A DNA stretch of 64,000 bases, taken from positions 186,001 through 250,000 of the forward strand of contig NZ_VRLV01000008.1 of assembly GCF_009760925.1 (NCBI RefSeq). Reading direction: 5' to 3'. Position numbers and translations under genes: made by a program. Of this stretch, positions 59,426 to 64,000 are shown one piece after another. The stretch is from Nonomuraea typhae (GTDB taxonomy: Bacteria; Actinomycetota; Actinomycetes; Streptosporangiales; Streptosporangiaceae). The notes beneath the pieces were generated by a model. It was not told the DNA's origin. It worked only from the letters and a program-made list of their open reading frames with translations, and did not search any database. How positions within the stretch are numbered: position 1 is the first letter of the stretch; every line of letters starts with the position of its first letter.

Positions 59426-60220
59426 TCATAGCCAGGCTCTTAATTCCCAAAGCAGGGGAAAGTAGTGCAAACGGGTCCTACCGCGCAGGTAGGGCGCACC
59501 GGTCGAACCGCCGGTGCCGGATTTGGTGCCGATCTGGCGCTCGACCATCTGGACGTGACGCGTGCGCCACAGCTGCGCGGTCTCGTCGTGGGTCAGCAGG
59601 TCTTCGGCCAGTTGCCACAGGTCATCGTGCGAACTGCGGTCTCTCGCCACGGCCAGCAGCGAGTCCGCGATCTCGGCGTCGGAGACCGGCAGGCCACGCT
59701 GGGAGAGGGCGGTGAGATAAGCATCCCACAGAGTGGGCTCGGCCAGGCGTCTGCGCAGCCTGGCGAGTTCTTCGTCGCCGGCATCGCGCAGGCGCTGGAG
59801 ATAGCGCTCGTCCTTCGCGCCGGACAGGAACTCCAGCTCGCGGAACTGCACCGACTGGAATCCGCTGGCCGGGGCCAGCTTCGCGCGGAACTCCAGGAAG
59901 TCCTGGGGCGTCATCGTCTCCAGGACCTCGACCTGCTCGACGAGCACCCGCTCGACCGCGTGCACGCGCTTGAAGAGGTGCCGGGCCTGCCACAGTTCGC
60001 CGTTGAACATGGCCGCGCGGGCACCCTCCAGCTCGTGCAGGAGGAGCTTGAACCAGAGCTCGTACACCTGGTGGACGGTGATGAACAGCAGCTCGTCGGG
60101 AGCCTGCGACTGGGGCTGCTGCTGTGCGAGCAGCTCGGGTAGACGCAGGTAGCCGCCATAGGACAGCCGCCCGCCCTCTTCGCCGAACTGCCTGTCAGGG
60201 GGGTCAGCGTTGAACCCCAC
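59426..60220 (-). CDS. kynA: Tryptophan 2,3-dioxygenase
   Basis: A 264-residue haem enzyme opening the indole ring of L-tryptophan to N-formylkynurenine. Key stretches: YGGYLRLPELL, FITVHQVYELWFK (substrate-contacting His), FREFLSG-like FRELEFLSG, and the haem-ligand helix RTRHVQMVERQIGTKSGTGGSTG (in part: HVQMVERQIGTKSGTGGST). GTG 60220 start. Ends within 50 bp of gdh on the same strand, so amino-acid catabolism is probably co-transcribed. No kynureninase is visible nearby. Confidence 0.95.
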   Translation of the reverse strand: MGFNADPPDRQFGEEGGRLSYGGYLRLPELLAQQQPQSQAPDELLFITVHQVYELWFKLLLHELEGARAAMFNGELWQARHLFKRVHAVERVLVEQVEVLETMTPQDFLEFRAKLAPASGFQSVQFRELEFLSGAKDERYLQRLRDAGDEELARLRRRLAEPTLWDAYLTALSQRGLPVSDAEIADSLLAVARDRSSHDDLWQLAEDLLTHDETAQLWRTRHVQMVERQIGTKSGTGGSTGAPYLRGRTRLHYFPLLWELRAWL

Positions 60221-60273
60221 CGGGCACCTCCCCCAGATCTCACCACCGATACCACCTGAAAAGCCTCACTACG

Positions 60274-60453
60274 TCAATGTGAGTCTTCCGAGGCCGTGGG
60301 GGAATGTTTGAGTCCGTCCAGCAGCTCGGGAACCTCGTTCAGCTCCACGAGCTGCTCCTGACAGTCGGGGCACGACTCGAGGTGGCGCTCGAATGCCTCA
60401 TGCTCCTCTTCGTCCAGGACGCCGAGGACGTAAGCGGCCACCTCGTGGTGCAT
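60274..60453 (-). CDS. Minimal zinc-finger anti-sigma factor without a membrane segment
   Basis: A 59-residue zf-HC2/ZAS-domain protein: HHEVAAYVLGVLDEEEHEAF then H24-LES-C28-PD-C31, the zinc motif, and a helix QEQLVELNEVPELLDGL. It stops there, with neither the membrane helix nor the extracytoplasmic sensor of typical anti-sigma factors, so it should be soluble. The ATG overlaps the sigma stop (TGATG), ensuring co-synthesis. Could release sigma upon thiol oxidation or zinc loss; that is inference. Confidence 0.82.
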   Translation of the reverse strand: MHHEVAAYVLGVLDEEEHEAFERHLESCPDCQEQLVELNEVPELLDGLKHSPTASEDSH

Positions 60454-60995
60454 CAGCCAGCTGCCCCCTTCTCCCGCAGAAGTTCACGCAGTGCCCTGAT
60501 CCCGTAGTACAGCCGGGACTTGACAGTGCCGGGCGGGATCCCCAGAATCTCCGCCGCTTCACTTATCGTACGATCCCGTAGGTAGGTCTGTTCAATGACT
60601 TCGCGGTGTTCGTCCGAGAGCTCACGGAGCGCGTCGGCGACCACGATCGCCGACAGCGCCCTGTCAGACGCGTCGGGGACGGCGACGGTGTCCACCTCCG
60701 GAGGCTCGACCTCCTGCGGCCGAGCGCTTCTACGGCGACGCCCGTCGATCACGATGCGGCGGGCCACTGTCAGCAGCCACGCCCAGATGAGGCTCGGTTC
60801 CCATTGCAGTCGCGCCGAATTCCGCCAGGCACGGACGATCGTCTCCTGGACGACATCCTCCGCCCATTGGAGGTCGTTTCCGGTCGCCTTGCGCACGTGA
60901 CGCAGAAGCGGGCCGCGAAACTCCTGGTAGAGCACCAAGATGCGATGCTCCTCGTCGGCGTCTGTACCGTCGAAGTGAGCTAGCACGGCCCACAT
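60453..60995 (-). CDS. ECF-type RNA polymerase sigma factor (SigL/SigK-like)
   Basis: A 180-residue group 4 sigma factor: region 2 (YQEFRGPLLRHVRKATGNDLQWAEDVVQETIVRAWRN, in part AEDVVQETIVRAWRN; WLLTVARRIVIDGRRRR) and region 4 (LSDEHREVIEQTYLRDRTISEAAEILGIPPGTVKSRLYYG, in part SEAAEILGIPPGTVKSRL). Partner anti-sigma follows with a 1-bp overlap. Divergent from the DUF4142-DUF1996 operon, whose promoter matches the TGAACC/CGT type used by mycobacterial SigL. A TTGACT-N17-TACCCA candidate may drive the sigma gene itself. Confidence 0.92.
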   Translation of the reverse strand: MWAVLAHFDGTDADEEHRILVLYQEFRGPLLRHVRKATGNDLQWAEDVVQETIVRAWRNSARLQWEPSLIWAWLLTVARRIVIDGRRRRSARPQEVEPPEVDTVAVPDASDRALSAIVVADALRELSDEHREVIEQTYLRDRTISEAAEILGIPPGTVKSRLYYGIRALRELLREKGAAG

Positions 60996-61069
60996 CTTTA
61001 CACCTTCGTTACCAGATGGGTAGTCACTCCGATAACTCCAGTCAATTTGGACTATCTACCCCCATCCGC

Positions 61070-61096
61070 TGAACCGGCCCCCCGAAACCCGCGTAT
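61070..61096 (+). promoter_or_regulatory. ECF-type promoter TGAACC-N16-CGTAT
   Basis: -35 TGAACC at 61070-61075 and -10 CGTAT at 61092-61096, 16-bp spacer. The predicted start of transcription (~61101-61105) coincides with the ATG at 61105, so the mRNA should be leaderless or nearly so. Matches the consensus known for SigL-type ECF factors, and the sigma gene is adjacent. Confidence 0.68.
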
Positions 61097-61104
61097 CCCC
61101 GACC

Positions 61105-61716
61105 ATGCGTAGGTTTCGCCGTCGCCTTGGGACCGGAGAGTTCCTGATGCTCGGCTCGTTCGCCGCCGCGGCGGCCGTGACGGTCGTCCTGGTGCTGCCT
61201 CCCGGCAGCACCACGGCCCAGGCGGGCTGGACGATGGCCGACTCGGGCCCGCTCGGACCCGCCGACCGCGACCTGCTGGTCAAGGTACGGCAGGCCGGAC
61301 TCTGGGAGATCCCGACCAGCCAGCAGGCCCAGCAGCGTGGCCAGAGCGCCCGCTTGAAGGAGGTCGCCGGTCACATCATCGAAGATCATCTCAAGCTCGA
61401 TGTCGAGACGAGGGCCGTGGCGGCCAAGCTCAACGTCCCGCTGCCCAGCGCCCCGTCGGCCGACCAGCAGACCTGGATGGCGCAGATCTCCGCCGCCTCC
61501 CCCGCCAACTACGACAGCGAATACACCAACCTGCTGCGCCAGGCGCACGGCAAGGTCTTCGCGGTCGTGGCGCTGGTCCGGGCGGGGACACGCAACGACG
61601 AGGTCAGGAAGTTCGCCGCCAAGGCGAACGCCGCCGTGCTCCGGCACATGACGCTGCTGGAGTCCATCGGCCTGGTCAATTACTCCGAGCTGCCAGAACC
61701 CCCGGCACCGCGCTGA
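61105..61716 (+). CDS. DUF4142 exported protein
   Basis: A 203-residue protein with an N-terminal signal or anchor (FLMLGSFAAAAAVTVVLVLPP) and a four-helix, ferritin-like DUF4142 domain (DRDLLVKVRQAGLWEIPTSQQA; RLKEVAGHIIEDHLKLDVET; NLLRQAHGKVFAVVALVRAG; VLRHMTLLESIGLVNYSEL). The family is widespread, extracytoplasmic and of unknown activity. It contains His and Glu residues on helices but no proven metal site. First gene of the operon; the next starts 19 bp later. Confidence 0.85.
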   Translation: MRRFRRRLGTGEFLMLGSFAAAAAVTVVLVLPPGSTTAQAGWTMADSGPLGPADRDLLVKVRQAGLWEIPTSQQAQQRGQSARLKEVAGHIIEDHLKLDVETRAVAAKLNVPLPSAPSADQQTWMAQISAASPANYDSEYTNLLRQAHGKVFAVVALVRAGTRNDEVRKFAAKANAAVLRHMTLLESIGLVNYSELPEPPAPR

Positions 61717-61735
61717 CCCTCTAAGGAGTGACGCG

Positions 61736-63145
61736 ATGAGCAGATCCAAACCGGTGGCTGCGGCCGTGTCCGCGCTGGCCCTGGTGGCCGGCGGGCTGGT
61801 GTCCGCGGCCGTCATCGGCGTGGCGGCACCCGCACGGGCCGACCACTGCGACCCGGCCGAACAGGGCCGCCAGCAGACCCAGCAGGACAACCAGAACCGC
61901 AACCAGAACCGCAACCAGAACCGCGACCAGAACCGGCAGAACGCCCAGAACCCCGACCAGAATCAGCAAGACGCCCAGAACCCCGATCCCAACCTCGAGC
62001 AGAACCCCGATCAGGACGCCCAGAACCGCAACCAAGACCCCAACCAGAACCCGCAGAACCCAGACCAGAACAACCCGAACAACCCGAACGACCCGAACGA
62101 CCCGAACGACGAGACCGGCCAGAACGGTCAGGATTCCCAGAACGGTCAGGACAACCAGAACCTCAACCAGAACCGCCAAGACTCCCAAGACCCGCAGAAC
62201 CCTAACCAGAACGACCCGAACGACCCCAACGACCCCTCTCAGGACCCGTCCGAGCAGCCCTCCCAGCCCGCCGACAACGAGGCGGAGGAGTGCGCCGACC
62301 TGGGCCCGTTCCTGGAGGACTTCATCGACATCCGCCGCGTGCCCCCGAACTCCCGCGGCAACCTCCTGCAGACCAGGGGCTCGTTCGTCTCCGCCTGCGG
62401 GACCAACGGCAACGGCCACAACAACCCCGACAACTTCATCGTGGCCCCCGGCGTCCGCAACGGCGCCCATCACCTGCACGACTACGTGGGCAACGTCTCC
62501 ACGGACGCCTTCTCCACCGACCAGAGCCTGGCCGCCGCCGGCACCACCTGCCGGTTCAACGACCGATCCACCTACTTCTGGCCGGTGCTGCGCGACAGGA
62601 AGGTCGACGACAACGTCAGCGACCCGGACGGCAACGTCGGCAGGGTGCTCCGCCCCCGATCGGTCACCCTGCAGTTCCGCAACAACACCAGCAGCCGGGT
62701 GGTGGCCATGCCGAGGTTCCTCAGGCTGATCACCGGTGACGCCAAGGCGGCCACGAACGGCGGCGCCAACGCGCGGGCCGCATGGACCTGCACCGGCTTC
62801 ACCAACCGGATCACCACCAAGTACCCGCTCTGCCCGCGTTCCAGCCAGGTGGTGCGCCTCCTGGACTTCCCGAGTTGCTGGGACGGCCAGAACACCGACA
62901 GCGCCAACCACCGCACGCACGTGGTCTTCCCCCAGAACGGCCGCTGCCCGCAGGGCACCAGGGCGGTCCCCCAGCTCCGGATGGTCCTGACGTACAGCGT
63001 CCCCCAGGGAGCCTCGTACGCCCTGGACGCCTTCCCCGAACAGAAACACAACCCGGTCACCGACCACGCCGACTTCGCCAACGTGATGCCGGACCGGCTG
63101 ATGGCCTTCGCCGTCAACTGCATCAACCGCGGGCGCCGCTGCTAG
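61736..63145 (+). CDS. DUF1996 secreted protein with an Asn/Gln/Asp-rich region
   Basis: A 469-residue preprotein: signal peptide (AAVSALALVAGGLVSAAVIGVAAPARA), a ~145-residue low-complexity stretch of N, Q, D, P and R (repeats such as NQNRNQNRNQNRDQN and NPNDPNDPND; about residues 42-183), then a DUF1996 domain (RGSFVSACGTNGNGHNNPDNFIVAPGV with HHLHDYVGN; YFWPVLRDRKVDDN; DFPSCWDGQNTDSANHRTHV; YALDAFPEQKHNPVTDHADF), rich in conserved Cys and His. DUF1996 is known mainly from fungi and actinomycetes and its role is unknown. AAGGAG precedes the ATG. The low-complexity tract is a likely flexible wall-spanning linker. Confidence 0.86.
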   Translation: MSRSKPVAAAVSALALVAGGLVSAAVIGVAAPARADHCDPAEQGRQQTQQDNQNRNQNRNQNRDQNRQNAQNPDQNQQDAQNPDPNLEQNPDQDAQNRNQDPNQNPQNPDQNNPNNPNDPNDPNDETGQNGQDSQNGQDNQNLNQNRQDSQDPQNPNQNDPNDPNDPSQDPSEQPSQPADNEAEECADLGPFLEDFIDIRRVPPNSRGNLLQTRGSFVSACGTNGNGHNNPDNFIVAPGVRNGAHHLHDYVGNVSTDAFSTDQSLAAAGTTCRFNDRSTYFWPVLRDRKVDDNVSDPDGNVGRVLRPRSVTLQFRNNTSSRVVAMPRFLRLITGDAKAATNGGANARAAWTCTGFTNRITTKYPLCPRSSQVVRLLDFPSCWDGQNTDSANHRTHVVFPQNGRCPQGTRAVPQLRMVLTYSVPQGASYALDAFPEQKHNPVTDHADFANVMPDRLMAFAVNCINRGRRC

Positions 63146-63205
63146 CGCCACAGCGCCGCCGCTCTTCCCCGAGTCGCACCCTCAACCGACCCTGGGAGGG
63201 AACGA

Positions 63206-63925
63206 ATGCTCCACCGACGAAATCCCCGGCATGCGCCGTCCAAGCTGGACACGCGGCCCGTCCGCGTCGGGCTGACCGCCTCGCTCGCCGCGCTGCTGCT
63301 GTCCGGATACGCGCTGGTCAGATCGCCGCGCGGGTTGGAACTGCTGGGCTTCCTCGATTTCTACGCGGGCGTGATCGCCCTGGTGACGCTGACCGCGACC
63401 GTGGCGCTCGGCCTGGTCGCCACCGAGCGGGTCTTCCTTTCCGCGCGCCTGCGCGTGTATGCCCAGTACGCCCATCGGGTCGCGGCCATGGTCTCGATGG
63501 CGGCGCTGGTCGTCCACGTGGCGTTCAAGGTTCAGCGCCCCCTGGTCCTGGGCGCGATCGCCGCCGGGCTCCTCGTCATCTCCACGACCAGCGGGGTGTT
63601 GCGCCGCATGTTCGCCGGTTCACCGCAGCCGTGGATCTGGCGTTCGCTGCACGCCTGCGCCTACCTGGCCTGGCCGATCGCCGTCCTGCACGGCCTGACC
63701 GCGGGGCGGCCGCCGGCCGCGTGGGTCTCCTGGTCGTACGTGGCCTGCCTGGCCACCGTGGGCGCCGCCCTGCTGGTGCGGGTGGTGGCCACGATGGTGC
63801 GGCCGCCGGCCGTACCCGAAGAGGTGGAGGCGCCGACGGCGGTCGCGGCGAGCGCGGAGCCCGCGCGGCCCGAAGCGCCCGTCAGTCTGGACGCCGCACG
63901 CCGGAAGTACCGGGCAGCCGGTTGA
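63206..63925 (+). CDS. Di-haem-like membrane protein (cytochrome b561/ferric-reductase-like)
   Basis: A 239-residue protein with about five or six membrane helices. Two His pairs fit haem coordination between helices: His90/His104 (YAHRVAAMVSMAALVVHVAF) and His149/His162 (SLHACAYLAWPIAVLHG), spaced 14 and 13 residues as in ferric-reductase-like transmembrane domains. The C-terminal ~45 residues are cytosolic and Pro/Ala/Glu-rich. Lies between DUF1996 and another gene in the ECF-controlled operon; probably carries electrons across the membrane. Confidence 0.75.
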   Translation: MLHRRNPRHAPSKLDTRPVRVGLTASLAALLLSGYALVRSPRGLELLGFLDFYAGVIALVTLTATVALGLVATERVFLSARLRVYAQYAHRVAAMVSMAALVVHVAFKVQRPLVLGAIAAGLLVISTTSGVLRRMFAGSPQPWIWRSLHACAYLAWPIAVLHGLTAGRPPAAWVSWSYVACLATVGAALLVRVVATMVRPPAVPEEVEAPTAVAASAEPARPEAPVSLDAARRKYRAAG

Positions 63926-63941
63926 GAAGGGAGCACTCCAC

Positions 63942-64000
63942 ATGATTCCCCACAGGGTGCCGAACGTGCAGCGGCTCGGCCCCGCGCGGCTCACCGCCGG
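63942..64000 (+). CDS. Start of a gene cut by the window edge
   Basis: ATG 63942 with AAGGGAG 8 bp before it. Only 19 codons are visible (MIPHRVPNVQRLGPARLTA). The RLGPARLTAG start resembles proteins with a NuoF-like iron-sulfur-binding domain that follow such membrane proteins in actinomycetes, which would supply electrons from NADH. That identity is a guess from a very short stretch. Confidence 0.35.
   Translation, partial: MIPHRVPNVQRLGPARLTA

Noticed and set aside
1..64000. CRISPR arrays, rRNA, tRNA genes and insertion sequences
   Set aside because: No regularly spaced repeats, no rRNA or tRNA signatures apart from tmRNA, and no transposase-like protein were seen.

Overview
The window is high-GC actinobacterial chromosome. 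It has GTG starts, many 1-4 bp stop/start overlaps, SARP/AfsR and eukaryotic-type kinase genes, ftsEX-smpB-ssrA-prfB synteny and an AftD-type arabinosyltransferase. I infer a Streptosporangiaceae-like genus (Nonomuraea or a relative); no rRNA is present to test this. I saw no tRNA, CRISPR array or insertion sequence.

Layout. 1-6800: a cell-envelope glycan block, with a left-truncated AftD-like arabinofuranosyltransferase, a GT4 and a GT2 glycosyltransferase, a 43-aa DUF2613 gene and two large membrane proteins. 6800-11400: an NTF2-like protein, a secreted beta-lactamase-fold hydrolase, a two-component pair encoded tail to tail with overlapping 3' ends, and a DUF6461 protein. 11400-18050: a fused acyl-CoA dehydrogenase, a membrane-anchored protein, an acyl-CoA ligase, an HtrA-like lipoprotein protease and an ATC-hydrolase family protein. 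A shared palindrome lies ahead of the dehydrogenase and the ligase. 18190-26000: an MFS/ArsR-type divergent pair, an OmpA-domain/lipoprotein pair, and a Ser/Thr kinase translationally coupled to a SARP-NB-ARC-TPR regulator. 26000-30560: a DsbA/HxlR convergent pair, an AraC regulator with a DHFR-like protein, and an operon of small (secreted) peptides around a UPF0114 membrane protein. 30700-36080: an ABC importer-amidohydrolase operon with overlapping genes, divergent from a LacI regulator, with two like-sequence operators 105 bp apart. 36044-39630: MFS/ArsR and latex-clearing-protein (Lcp)/TetR modules, each with strong palindromes; the latter also has a consensus CRP-type site.

39635-41403 holds two secreted proteins. 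41440-47210 is a gene graveyard: remnants of DUF6879, LanC and a LanB C-terminal domain, a multiply frameshifted phage-tail-like gene, a broken vapBC and an intact RHH/PIN toxin-antitoxin pair. The last part lies between two copies of the ssrA terminator region. 47218-60220 is core: tmRNA, a penicillin-binding-protein-like lipoprotein without its catalytic motifs, smpB, ftsX, ftsE, a small zinc-ribbon membrane protein, prfB, a lipoprotein, the large NAD-glutamate dehydrogenase and tryptophan 2,3-dioxygenase.

60274-64000: an ECF sigma factor and a 59-aa anti-sigma factor without a membrane segment, divergent from DUF4142, an Asn/Gln/Asp-rich DUF1996 protein, a di-haem-like membrane protein and the start of another gene. 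An ECF-like promoter reads into this operon and would give an almost leaderless transcript. I consider this module, the small-peptide/UPF0114 operon, and the start-codon tandem repeats at 998-1105 and 24271-24378 the best candidates for undescribed biology.
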